A stretch of 16,585 nucleotides of DNA from Gammaproteobacteria bacterium (GTDB lineage: Bacteria > Pseudomonadota > Gammaproteobacteria > Pseudomonadales > Halomonadaceae). The notes under the pieces were generated by a model, which did no database searches, was not told the origin of the DNA, and saw only the letters and a list, made by a program, of their open reading frames with translations. The DNA lies in NCBI GenBank assembly GCA_023485185.1, contig JAMCZP010000166.1:1-16585 (forward strand), read 5' to 3'. Shown here one piece after another: positions 7,639 to 15,443 of this stretch. The position numbers were made by a program, and so were the translations under genes. Each line of letters starts with the position of its first letter. Positions within the stretch are counted from its first letter, which is position 1.

Positions 7639-8838
7639 ACACAGTATCTGCACCAGCCAGCCTTTATGACTGGCGATGAAATTTCGATACCGACGTTTAG
7701 TCTGCTCAATCCAGAAGGGGAGTTGCATAGCGGCGCTGTCGAACCTGTACTTGAGCGTGACCATGCCCGGCGTATTTACCAAGCGATGCTTGCCACCCGT
7801 ATCTTGGATGAACGAATGATGGCCGCCCAGCGTCAAGGGCGACTGAGTTTCTACATGCAGTGTACCGGGGAAGAGGCCGCCGTGGTGGGGGCCACCGCTG
7901 CTCTCAATGACGCAGACATGATCATGGCGCAGTACCGTGAGCAGGGCGCCTTGATGTATCGCGGCTTTTCAATTGATGAATTCATGAATCAACTGTTTGG
8001 CAACGAGCTGGATTACGGCAAGGGCCGACAAATGCCGATCCATTATGGGTCGCGTAAGCTGCACTACATGACGATCTCTTCTCCCTTGGCAACGCAAATT
8101 CCCCAGGCGACGGGCTACGCTTACGGCCAAAAGCTCGCAGGGAACGGCCATTGCACGTTAACCTTTTTTGGTGAAGGTGCAGCGTCGGAAGGTGATTTTC
8201 ACGCCGCACTAAATATGGCCTCGGTACATCAAGTGCCGGTGATCTTTTTCTGCCGAAACAATGGCTATGCCATTTCAACGCCATCTAATGAGCAATTTGC
8301 CGCCGACGGCATCGCGCCACGTGCATTTGGTTATCACATGCACGTGATCCGGGTTGACGGAAACGATGTCTTGGCAGTGTATGAAGCGACCCGTCAGGCA
8401 CGCAAAATTGCCGTTGAACAAAATCAGCCGGTGTTGATTGAAGCCATGAGCTACCGCCTTGCCGCTCACTCCTCCTCAGACGACCCTTCAGGCTATCGCT
8501 CTAAAGATGAAGAAGAGGTATGGCGCGCCAAAGACCCACTGCTGCGGCTACAAAAGTGGCTATTGAACAAGCAGTGGTGGAGCGAAGAGGAGGAGGCTGC
8601 TCAGCAAGAGACGCTGCGCCGAGAAGTGCTGGAAACCATGAAGCGTGCAGAGAAGCGTTCATCGCCGCCACTGGAGAGTTTGATCAGCGATGTCTACGCC
8701 GATATAACCCCAGCACTACAGCGTCAGTTTGATCAATTAAAACGTCATATACGTCGCTACCCGGATGCCTATCCCCGCGGGGCAAAGTCGCTGGACTTGG
8801 ATGTAAGCACGGATTCTGATTCCCAGGGAGAGGCGTAA
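7636..8838 (+). CDS. bkdA1: Branched-chain 2-oxo acid dehydrogenase E1 component, alpha subunit
   Basis: Thiamine-diphosphate-dependent E1-alpha, which with E1-beta decarboxylates the 2-oxo acids from valine, leucine and isoleucine. It has 400 residues. The ThDP/Mg motif runs from GEGAASEGD (179-187) to [10 protein letters not shown] (206-215). GEG in place of GDG is usual for this subfamily. Similarity to the human mitochondrial BCKDHA is plain: [17 protein letters not shown], and the loop [13 protein letters not shown] at 277-289. In the mammalian enzyme this loop carries the regulatory phospho-serines; the equivalents here are Ser279 and Ser289, after ThDP-contacting His278. The C-terminus has the WWSEEEE and SDVYADITP segments seen in mitochondrial E1-alpha. 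It is the first gene of the operon; E1-beta follows after one base. A pyruvate or acetoin E1-alpha is less likely given these loop and C-terminal features. Confidence 0.94.
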   Translation: MTQYLHQPAFMTGDEISIPTFSLLNPEGELHSGAVEPVLERDHARRIYQAMLATRILDERMMAAQRQGRLSFYMQCTGEEAAVVGATAALNDADMIMAQYREQGALMYRGFSIDEFMNQLFGNELDYGKGRQMPIHYGSRKLHYMTISSPLATQIPQATGYAYGQKLAGNGHCTLTFFGEGAASEGDFHAALNMASVHQVPVIFFCRNNGYAISTPSNEQFAADGIAPRAFGYHMHVIRVDGNDVLAVYEATRQARKIAVEQNQPVLIEAMSYRLAAHSSSDDPSGYRSKDEEEVWRAKDPLLRLQKWLLNKQWWSEEEEAAQQETLRREVLETMKRAEKRSSPPLESLISDVYADITPALQRQFDQLKRHIRRYPDAYPRGAKSLDLDVSTDSDSQGEA

Positions 8839-8839
8839 C

Positions 8840-9817
8840 ATGGCTACTATGAACATGCTCCAGGCGATTAATAACGCACTGGATATTGCCATGGCAGAGG
8901 ATGAAAAAGTCATTTGCTTTGGTGAAGATGTGGGTATATTTGGCGGCGTATTTCGTGCCACCAGTCACCTGCAGGAGAAGTACGGCAAAGCGCGCTGCTT
9001 TAATACGCCACTTGTGGAGCAGGGAATTATCGGTTTTGCCAATGGCTTAGCGGCTCAAGGCTCGGTGCCCGTCGCGGAAATTCAATTCGCCGATTATATT
9101 TTTCCCGCCTTTGATCAAATCGTCAATGAAACCGCCAAGTTCCGCTACCGCTCTGGGGATCTGTTTAATGTCGGTGGGCTGACTATTCGTACCCCTTACG
9201 GTGGCGGTATCGCCGGCGGCCTCTATCACTCTCAATCACCGGAAGCTTATTTCACCCATACACCTGGATTAAAAGTGGTGGTGCCGCGCAACCCCTATCA
9301 GGCCAAAGGGCTACTGCTTGCCGCTATTCGCGACCCGGACCCAGTGCTTTTCCTGGAGCCAAAGCGTCTCTATCGAGCGGCGGTGGGTGAAGTGCCAGAG
9401 GATGATTACCAACTGCCCATTGGCGAAGCCGAAATCACCAAAGAGGGTACCGATATTACCGTGGTCGGTTGGGGCGCGCAGATGGAAGTCATTGGTAAAG
9501 CGGTAGATTTAGCCGAAGAGCAGGGTATTGCCTGTGAAGTTATTGATCTGCGCACGCTGCTGCCTTGGGATGCAGATACGGTCGCTGAATCTGTGCTTAA
9601 AACAGGACGTCTTGTTGTTAGCCATGAAGCCCCATTAACCGGCGGCTTTGCGGGAGAAATTGCTGCCACGATTCAAGAACGTTGTTTTCTCTACCTGGAG
9701 TCGCCGATTGCACGGGTGACCGGGCTGGATACGCCTTTTCCGCTGGTGTTGGAAAAAGAGTACCTGCCTGATCATCTGAAAATTTTTGAAGCGATTCGCG
9801 AAAGCGTCAACTTTTAG
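8840..9817 (+). CDS. bkdA2: Branched-chain 2-oxo acid dehydrogenase E1 component, beta subunit
   Basis: E1-beta transketolase-like subunit, 325 residues, a normal length without a targeting sequence. It pairs with E1-alpha in an alpha2-beta2 tetramer and completes the ThDP site. Visible features are the [12 protein letters not shown] segment (27-38), TPLVEQG with catalytic-site Glu60, the [16 protein letters not shown] segment (82-97), and [15 protein letters not shown] with His130 (126-140). The C-terminal domain has [12 protein letters not shown] and [17 protein letters not shown]. The pattern is that of BCKDHB. A GGAGAGG at 8826-8832, lying over the end of the E1-alpha gene, serves the ATG at 8840. 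The tight spacing implies coupled, balanced synthesis of the two subunits. Confidence 0.96.
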   Translation: MATMNMLQAINNALDIAMAEDEKVICFGEDVGIFGGVFRATSHLQEKYGKARCFNTPLVEQGIIGFANGLAAQGSVPVAEIQFADYIFPAFDQIVNETAKFRYRSGDLFNVGGLTIRTPYGGGIAGGLYHSQSPEAYFTHTPGLKVVVPRNPYQAKGLLLAAIRDPDPVLFLEPKRLYRAAVGEVPEDDYQLPIGEAEITKEGTDITVVGWGAQMEVIGKAVDLAEEQGIACEVIDLRTLLPWDADTVAESVLKTGRLVVSHEAPLTGGFAGEIAATIQERCFLYLESPIARVTGLDTPFPLVLEKEYLPDHLKIFEAIRESVNF

Positions 9818-9842
9818 TGGCTATTAATGCCTAAGAACGCAT

Positions 9843-9858
9843 GGGGAGAGTAACAATG
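9843..9858 (+). promoter_or_regulatory. Ribosome binding site that fixes the E2 start
   Basis: GGGGAGAG at 9843-9850 lies 5 bases before ATG 9856. An in-frame ATG at 9841 overlaps this site and would add five residues (MGRVT) ahead of the lipoyl domain. The ATG at 9856, giving MSDFLLPDIGEG, is preferred. Confidence 0.8.
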
Positions 9859-11175
9859 AGCGATTTTTTACTGCCGGATATTGGCGAAGGCATCGTCGAA
9901 TGTGAAGTAGTTGAGTGGCGTGTGGCCGAAGGCGACACAATTGAAGAAGACCAGCCTATCGTTGAAGTTATGACCGATAAGGCATTGGTTGAAATCACTG
10001 CCCCTGAAGCGGGGGTTGTAACCAAGCTGTATGTTGCTCAAGGCCAAATTGCCAAAGTGCATGCGCCCTTGTATGCCTATCAGATCGATGGGGAAAACTC
10101 AGCCGTTGTCGATCAGGAGCACGCAGGGGCGGCGCCAGAGACAGCCAATGAAGTGCCGGTTGAACTACCCACAAGCCTTTCAAAAGCAGACGCATCAGCA
10201 GTAGCTCCCTCTGCGCCATCAAAGGGTGCAGGTACTGGTGAGTACGGTTTCGGGTATGGAAAAGTGCCTGCAAGCCCTGCGGTTAGGCGTTTAGTGCGTG
10301 AGCACTCTCTGCAGCTTACCGAGATTGCGGGCAGCGGCAAAGATGGCCGGGTACTCAAAGAGGATGTGCTGGCGCATCTTGACCAAGCGCCACAAACGCA
10401 AACCCCATCCAATCTGGCGACAGAGCAATCTGCCACCAAGCCACAGATCGAAAGGCAGGTAGAACACCAAGCGCCTAGAGTGGAGCCACTTCGCGGCGTA
10501 CGCGCAGTAATGGCCAAGCGTATGGTTGAAGCGGCCAGCACCATTCCTCATTTCCACTACGGCGAAGAGATCGACGTTACTGCACTGCTGGCGCTTAGAG
10601 AGCGCTTAAAACCATTGGCAGAGGCTCAGGGCGAGCGACTAACGCTGATGCCATTCTTTATGAAAGCCATGGCATTAGCAGTAGCCCATGAACCGATCGT
10701 TAATGCTCAGCTAAATGCATCCGGGGACGAATTGCACTATTACCCCCAGTGCAATATCGGTATGGCGGTGGATAGTAAAGTGGGCCTGATGGTGCCCAAT
10801 GTGAAAAACGTTGAGCGCTTAACCCTGCTGGAGATCGCTCGTGAAGTAGGTCGATTAACTACGGCTGCACGGGAGGGGCGAGTTGACCAAGCGGATCTAA
10901 AGGGAGGCACAATAAGTATTTCTAATATCGGCGCGCTCGGCGGCACCTACGCGGCACCGATTATTAACGCGCCGGAAGCCGCGATAGTGGCGATTGGGAA
11001 AACCCAGTGGCTGCCGCGCTTTGACGACCAGGGCGCGGTGCAGCGCCGGGCCATCATGACGATCACCTGGGCAGGTGATCACCGCTTTATCGATGGCGGC
11101 ACCATTGCGCGCTTTTGTAATGCCTGGAAAGGCTTTCTAGAAGCCCCGGAAACCATGCTGCTTTACTTGGGCTAA
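9856..11175 (+). CDS. bkdB: Branched-chain 2-oxo acid dehydrogenase E2 component (dihydrolipoyl acyltransferase)
   Basis: Core acyltransferase that passes the branched-chain acyl group from E1 via lipoyl-lysine to CoA; 439 residues. One N-terminal lipoyl domain (about 1-78) carries the lipoylation site in VMTDKALVEI, Lys42. An Ala/Pro/Ser-rich linker follows (about 85-135). The peripheral subunit-binding domain at about 138-176 has VPASPAVRRLVREH and GSGKDGRVLKEDVL. A second flexible linker leads to the catalytic domain (about 210-439), with FTISNIG-type sequence ISISNIGALGGTYA and the active-site motif DHRFIDGG, His409 and Asp413. A single lipoyl domain is usual for branched-chain E2. The gap from E1-beta is 38 bases. 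No lipoamide dehydrogenase (E3) gene lies nearby, so E3 is presumably supplied from elsewhere. Confidence 0.95.
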   Translation: MSDFLLPDIGEGIVECEVVEWRVAEGDTIEEDQPIVEVMTDKALVEITAPEAGVVTKLYVAQGQIAKVHAPLYAYQIDGENSAVVDQEHAGAAPETANEVPVELPTSLSKADASAVAPSAPSKGAGTGEYGFGYGKVPASPAVRRLVREHSLQLTEIAGSGKDGRVLKEDVLAHLDQAPQTQTPSNLATEQSATKPQIERQVEHQAPRVEPLRGVRAVMAKRMVEAASTIPHFHYGEEIDVTALLALRERLKPLAEAQGERLTLMPFFMKAMALAVAHEPIVNAQLNASGDELHYYPQCNIGMAVDSKVGLMVPNVKNVERLTLLEIAREVGRLTTAAREGRVDQADLKGGTISISNIGALGGTYAAPIINAPEAAIVAIGKTQWLPRFDDQGAVQRRAIMTITWAGDHRFIDGGTIARFCNAWKGFLEAPETMLLYLG

Positions 11176-11187
11176 CAGGCCATATTT

Positions 11188-13035
11188 ATGCCCCAGGCAC
11201 CGCTTCAGCAGTTCTATATACCCGAAGAGCAATCGGTATATCTGTTGAGCCACCACGATGCCCGTAAGCTTAAAGATTGGGTGGCGCTGTGCCAGGAGCA
11301 GCTCACCCAGTTGGGCTATCAAGATATCGAACTAATTGGTAAAGGTGCGTATGGCTTTGTGTTTGCCGGTAGCACCATCCACCAAGGTGTTACAGCCCAT
11401 TATGTCTTTAAATTCTCGCGCATTACCCTACCCTCACACTTACAGGAGCGCCTCGAAGAGGAGGCGTTTATGCTCGATCAGGTTGCGCATCCGCGAATAC
11501 CTGGGCTGATCGCCTACCAGCGCTCCCGGGGACAATCCATTCTGGTGATGGAACGTGCGCCCGGCTGGAATTTAGAGCAGGTATCGCTTAAGCAGGGGCG
11601 TCTCTCTCCACGCTTGATTGTGCGTATCGCCGCGCAGCTAGCCGATATTCTTATCACCCTGCGTCGAGAAACGGGCCTCCAGTCCCGCCCGGTCGTTCAT
11701 GGCGATATCAAACCCTCTAACTTGGTGTATGACGCCGAGCAGGAGTCTGTTGCGCTGATTGATTGGGGCTCATCGGTATTTGCTCAGCTAGACGCCCAAC
11801 TACAGTTTGTGGGCGCCAACGTCATGGAGCTGATGTCGGATAATTTGCAGCAAACCAATGCCCGCCTGGGCGATGTGTACTTTATCGGTGAAGAGCAGTT
11901 GAACGGGGCGCTCTCTTCGCCACGATTTGATGAGCAGGGAGTAGCCGGGACACTGTATGCACTGGCCTCAGCACAATCCTGCCGCTTTGGTCATCGTGCC
12001 ATTCCCGCCAGTTCGCTTGGCTTACCTATGGAGTTCGCTCGCACCTTGGATGGCATGCTCGACCCCGACCCACAGGTAAGGCGCAAAGCGGGTGACTACT
12101 TCGTCCAGACTATGTCGCGTATGGCCAGGGTCGTGATGATTGATTTACCTGCTGGGGTGCAAGTGCCTCTAGTGCCGGTCTGGGGGCGTCCTGCTGAGCA
12201 GGAGATTGATACGGTCGTGTATAGCTCACGTAAGGCTTTTTTGCGCGAAACGAATGCCCAGGAGACCCTTAATGACGTCAATGATGTGCAGCTAGACCGC
12301 TACTACAAGCAGTTTATGCAGGGGATGGGCGAGACTGAAAAGGCCTTTTTGGCCTCAGTGAGCCGGTTGGGAAAATATCCCGTGGTGGGGGGATTGGCGG
12401 TGCGATGGGAGCGGGAAGGGGTGTATATCGATTCTTCGTTAAACCTGCATGACCCGGCGCTCAAGCCTGCCTTTATCGAGGCGGTTAATAATATGGTGCA
12501 CCTGGCGCGGGCTATTCATCGCCAAGGAGTATTTAAAAGCTGCCTGTTTAATGCTCGTCAGACGCTTCATTTAGAGCGCGCTTCAGCGGATGACGCCTTT
12601 GTCAGCGAGCCAAGCATGGCGATCAGCTATGAGCTGAGTGCGGTGCCGGAGCTTGAAGATCGCACCCGCCAGCACAGCTATTTTGAAGATGGGCCCGACC
12701 CCGAAGAGCTGCTCGTACTCCCTGAATCGATCATGCGCGTGCTGCAGCAACTTAACGATATTCATCACACCGGCATGATTATTTTTGAAGCGTTACCGCA
12801 ACACCTCAAAATTCATAGCTACTACCGTTTGCTAGACCCTGCCAAAGAGCATGAATTTCGCACGCTGCTGGCAAGTATCCTTGCATCGGTAAGCCAAATT
12901 GAAGGCCTGGGCGTCTCCGGCTTCATGAAGATGCCCTACAAGGACACGCGCTACTTTCCCCACATGGAAAAACAGCCAGAGCGCTATTATCCCCGCGACC
13001 CGCGGGAGTATGTGAAAAAAATATCAAACCAGTAA
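11188..13035 (+). CDS. Eukaryotic-like (Hanks-type) protein kinase with long unrecognised C-terminal region
   Basis: Predicted soluble protein kinase, 615 residues, with no membrane segment or signal peptide. The catalytic domain spans about 45-310: glycine loop GKGAYGFVFAG (51-61), ATP-anchoring Lys75 (YVFKFSR), probable alpha-C Glu92, catalytic loop HGDIKPSN (171-178; Asp173, Lys175, Asn178), and DWG (192-194) in place of DFG. All key catalytic residues are present, so activity is plausible. The HGD form replaces the HRD arginine, and the activation segment lacks a normal APE motif (GEEQL near 234-238 may stand in). Residues about 340-615 match no domain I recognise and contain several conserved-looking aromatic and basic stretches (RYYPRDPREY at the end). 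It starts 12 bases after the E2 stop, with a weak AGG ribosome site, and likely belongs to the bkd transcript. Substrate unknown. Confidence 0.82.
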   Translation: MPQAPLQQFYIPEEQSVYLLSHHDARKLKDWVALCQEQLTQLGYQDIELIGKGAYGFVFAGSTIHQGVTAHYVFKFSRITLPSHLQERLEEEAFMLDQVAHPRIPGLIAYQRSRGQSILVMERAPGWNLEQVSLKQGRLSPRLIVRIAAQLADILITLRRETGLQSRPVVHGDIKPSNLVYDAEQESVALIDWGSSVFAQLDAQLQFVGANVMELMSDNLQQTNARLGDVYFIGEEQLNGALSSPRFDEQGVAGTLYALASAQSCRFGHRAIPASSLGLPMEFARTLDGMLDPDPQVRRKAGDYFVQTMSRMARVVMIDLPAGVQVPLVPVWGRPAEQEIDTVVYSSRKAFLRETNAQETLNDVNDVQLDRYYKQFMQGMGETEKAFLASVSRLGKYPVVGGLAVRWEREGVYIDSSLNLHDPALKPAFIEAVNNMVHLARAIHRQGVFKSCLFNARQTLHLERASADDAFVSEPSMAISYELSAVPELEDRTRQHSYFEDGPDPEELLVLPESIMRVLQQLNDIHHTGMIIFEALPQHLKIHSYYRLLDPAKEHEFRTLLASILASVSQIEGLGVSGFMKMPYKDTRYFPHMEKQPERYYPRDPREYVKKISNQ

Positions 13036-13047
13036 GGACTCGATTTA

Positions 13048-13674
13048 TTAGCGATCTGGGCTGTCAACCACATCAGACTGCTGTGCTAACCAAACTGCCA
13101 GTTGCTCAGTAAGTTCGTCGCTGGCAAGACCAAAAGCATCAACTACATCGGCAATATCGACACTGCTCGCTTGGGCGCTGGTGCTGAAATTCATGGCAGC
13201 AAGTGGCGTTCGGTTCGAAGTGCCGACCAGCTGTACATCAAGCTGCACCCTAACCGTAGGTGGATTGGTCACATAATCGCTCTGGAAGTGACGTAGTTCA
13301 CTGAGTAGCAGCAGATCATGCGGCAAGCGGTCACTGCCTACACCAGCAAATAGCTGGCTCTGTTGTAACCCTGCAATCAAACGTGCCTTAAGCAAGTCAG
13401 GTGCATCTTCATGCCAACGGGCACCCTCGTAGACATTGACCACATTACGCTCTGGATAAACCACAATCCGGTTGCTACTGAGCAGATGTCCCGCTTCAGG
13501 ATCGGCAATGCCTAGGCGCTGGCTAGCGCTACTAGATGAGATAGCCGCAGCCGGCAAGTCGCTGGCAGGCAAACGGTAAAGCGTGGCAGGCTCGCTTTCG
13601 GGCAGTATCGAACAGCCCGCACTGAGTAGAAGGGCAGCACTGACTAGAATAGTGGCGGGGATACGTAAACTCAT
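13048..13674 (-). CDS. ABC-type transport auxiliary lipoprotein (PqiC-like)
   Basis: Predicted outer-membrane or periplasm-facing lipoprotein of 208 residues, of the ABC_trans_aux family (PqiC-like). The N-terminus is a lipoprotein signal ending in the lipobox LSAGC, with Cys21 as the acylated residue. Just after it comes the family hallmark PATLYRLPAS. Later stretches RIVVYPERNVVNVYEGARWHEDAPDLL (in the middle) and the DVQLVG beta-strand region also fit. Family members act with MCE proteins in lipid movement across the envelope. It is the last gene of the minus-strand cluster, overlapping the MCE gene by four bases (ATGA), so it is very probably co-translated. It converges with the kinase gene across 12 bases, with no terminator visible there. 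Confidence 0.85.
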   Translation of the reverse strand: MSLRIPATILVSAALLLSAGCSILPESEPATLYRLPASDLPAAAISSSSASQRLGIADPEAGHLLSSNRIVVYPERNVVNVYEGARWHEDAPDLLKARLIAGLQQSQLFAGVGSDRLPHDLLLLSELRHFQSDYVTNPPTVRVQLDVQLVGTSNRTPLAAMNFSTSAQASSVDIADVVDAFGLASDELTEQLAVWLAQQSDVVDSPDR

Positions 13675-14612
13675 GGGCGGAACTCCTCTACCTGATCACG
13701 GCCCAGGAAAAAGTCCGTCGGGCTCTCTTCCAACTGGCGGGTAATACGATCCAGCGTACTCAGTGTTGAGCGAAGCGAAGAGAGCGCTGGCGCAATATTC
13801 TGCGCACCTTGCAAACTGCCTTCAATGGCACCTGCGTTAGTCTCCACTAACTGCTCAATGCGCTGGGCGGCACGCGCCACATCGCGGCTAGCATCGGCAG
13901 CGCTTTGCATGACTATACGGCCATCCTCGCGTAGTAGCTGAGTGGCTTCATGACTGAGTTCATCAATACTTGCAAGCGTAGTGGTTGCCTGACGCGCAGC
14001 GTCGCCAAACAGCGCCATATTGTCATCTAGGGCTTCTTGCTGAGTGGCAATCATCTCGGTGATCTGGGCAATATTGGTCAAAATATTGCCAGCCTGCTCA
14101 CGGTTATTATCGTCAAATAGCTCGTTAACGTTTTGTAAGATCGAATTGATGTTCTCGATCATCTCTTCACCCTCATCGAATAGCGTGGCGATAGGGGAAG
14201 GGTCGGCCTGAATAAACGGCACTTCATCGTTGGTTTGGTCAACCAAGCGTGGGCTCTCTGGGGTGCCGCCGTGGAGCTGAACGGACATGCTGCCGGTAAT
14301 ACTGGCAAAGGCGAGTCTGGCGCGAGTATCTGTTTTGATCGGTGCATCATCGTAGACGCGGATATTGGCAATGACTTGGCGTGGATCGTTTGGATTCAGA
14401 ATCAGTTCAGTCACATCGCCTATCTCAATGCCGTTGTACTGCACTTTGCTGCCTACGGACAGGCCGCTTACGCTGCGCTCAAAGAGGATGCGGTAGGGCT
14501 GATAGCTGCGTTCACCGGCGGCATAGCTCATCCATAGCGCAAACAGAAGTGCGCCAGCGGCCGTTGCCAGCGTGAAGAGACCGATTAAAACGTGATGCGC
14601 CCGTGTTTCCAT
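13671..14612 (-). CDS. MCE-domain (MlaD family) lipid transport protein
   Basis: Single-MCE-domain periplasmic protein anchored in the inner membrane, 313 residues. One N-terminal membrane helix at about 9-31 is followed by the MCE domain at about 38-118 (FERSVSGLSVGSKVQYNGIEIG, split here by position: FERSVSGLSVGSK then VQYNGIEIGDV; later LAFASITGSMSVQLHGG). The remaining 190 or so residues are mostly polar helix with heptad-like spacing (for example RIEQLVETNAGAIEGSL), as in long MlaD relatives that form helical barrels or tunnels. Canonical MlaD is about 180 residues, so this C-terminal extension is notable. A good AGGAG ribosome site precedes the ATG, which is 6 bases after the ATPase stop. 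The protein is expected to form a hexamer on the permease; that is family knowledge. Confidence 0.9.
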   Translation of the reverse strand: METRAHHVLIGLFTLATAAGALLFALWMSYAAGERSYQPYRILFERSVSGLSVGSKVQYNGIEIGDVTELILNPNDPRQVIANIRVYDDAPIKTDTRARLAFASITGSMSVQLHGGTPESPRLVDQTNDEVPFIQADPSPIATLFDEGEEMIENINSILQNVNELFDDNNREQAGNILTNIAQITEMIATQQEALDDNMALFGDAARQATTTLASIDELSHEATQLLREDGRIVMQSAADASRDVARAAQRIEQLVETNAGAIEGSLQGAQNIAPALSSLRSTLSTLDRITRQLEESPTDFFLGRDQVEEFRP

Positions 14613-14618
14613 GTGCAG

Positions 14619-15443
14619 TCACTCCTGGACGTTAGCGTTAGTTGAAGAGATGGAATGCGCGCTTTGAGCAGCCCTGCCGCGGGGGCCGTGAAAGTAGTCT
14701 TGAACCCACTCATCGTTGGTTTCAGCCACTTTGTCGATGGTGTCCACCACCAACACGCGTTTTTGCGAGAGCACGGCAACCCGGTCACAGGCGGCGTAAA
14801 GCGTATCCAGGTCATGGGTGACCAGGAAAACGCTGAACCCAAGTGCATCACGAAGGGTTACCAGCAACTGATCGAATGCCGCCGCGCCAATAGGGTCAAG
14901 CCCTGCAGTAGGCTCATCAAGAAACAGTATGTCTGGGTCTAGCGCTAAGGCGCGAGCCAGGGCTGCGCGCTTCACCATGCCGCCCGACAGTGATTCAGGA
15001 AATTGAAGCGCGGCCTGTGGGGGTAACCCGACCAGCGAAAGCTTCACCCTGGCGAGATGTTCAGCATTTTCGCGAGGTAGCTTGGCGTGCTCAATCAGCG
15101 GAAGGGCAATATTCTCCTGCAAATTCAAAGAGCTAAACAGCGCGCCACGCTGGAATAGAACGCCAAAGCGGCGTTCAATATGACTGCGCTCTTTTTCGCT
15201 TAGCTCGTTAAGGGTGGTGCCCAGGACTTCGACCGTGCCGCCATTGGGGCGTTTTAAGCCGACAATGCTGCGCAAAAGTACCGATTTACCGGTACCTGAA
15301 CCGCCCACGACGCCAAGAATTTCGCCGCGTTCAAGAGTGAGATCCAAGTCTTCGTGAACGACATGGGAGCCGAAACTGTTGACCAATCCCCGTACCTTAA
15401 TTACGGGTTGGTTGTTTTGCTCTATGGCTTTATCTGAATCCAT
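14619..15443 (-). CDS. MlaF-family ABC transporter ATP-binding protein
   Basis: ATPase of a lipid-transport ABC system, 274 residues, a usual length for MlaF. Walker A is GGSGTGKS at 47-54, Q-loop Gln98 lies in VLFQRGALFSSL, the signature is LSGGM at 152-156 with the MlaF-typical MVKRAALARA following, Walker B is ILFLDEP at 172-178, and the switch His is 210 (LVTHDLDT). GALFSSL and the TAGLDPI segment are characteristic of MlaF/Ttg2A rather than general exporters. The tail after about 250 is polar and variable. Its ATG shares one base with the permease stop codon (TAATG), so the two are translationally coupled. Partners are the permease upstream and the MCE protein downstream. Confidence 0.94.
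   Translation of the reverse strand: MDSDKAIEQNNQPVIKVRGLVNSFGSHVVHEDLDLTLERGEILGVVGGSGTGKSVLLRSIVGLKRPNGGTVEVLGTTLNELSEKERSHIERRFGVLFQRGALFSSLNLQENIALPLIEHAKLPRENAEHLARVKLSLVGLPPQAALQFPESLSGGMVKRAALARALALDPDILFLDEPTAGLDPIGAAAFDQLLVTLRDALGFSVFLVTHDLDTLYAACDRVAVLSQKRVLVVDTIDKVAETNDEWVQDYFHGPRGRAAQSAHSISSTNANVQE

Noticed and set aside
13036..13047. Bidirectional terminator between the convergent kinase and lipoprotein genes
   Set aside because: The gap is only 12 bases and no inverted repeat with a T-run is visible there.
14235..14537. 100-codon plus-strand open frame inside the MCE gene
   Set aside because: Opposite the MCE domain coding sequence; no ribosome site or recognisable protein pattern.
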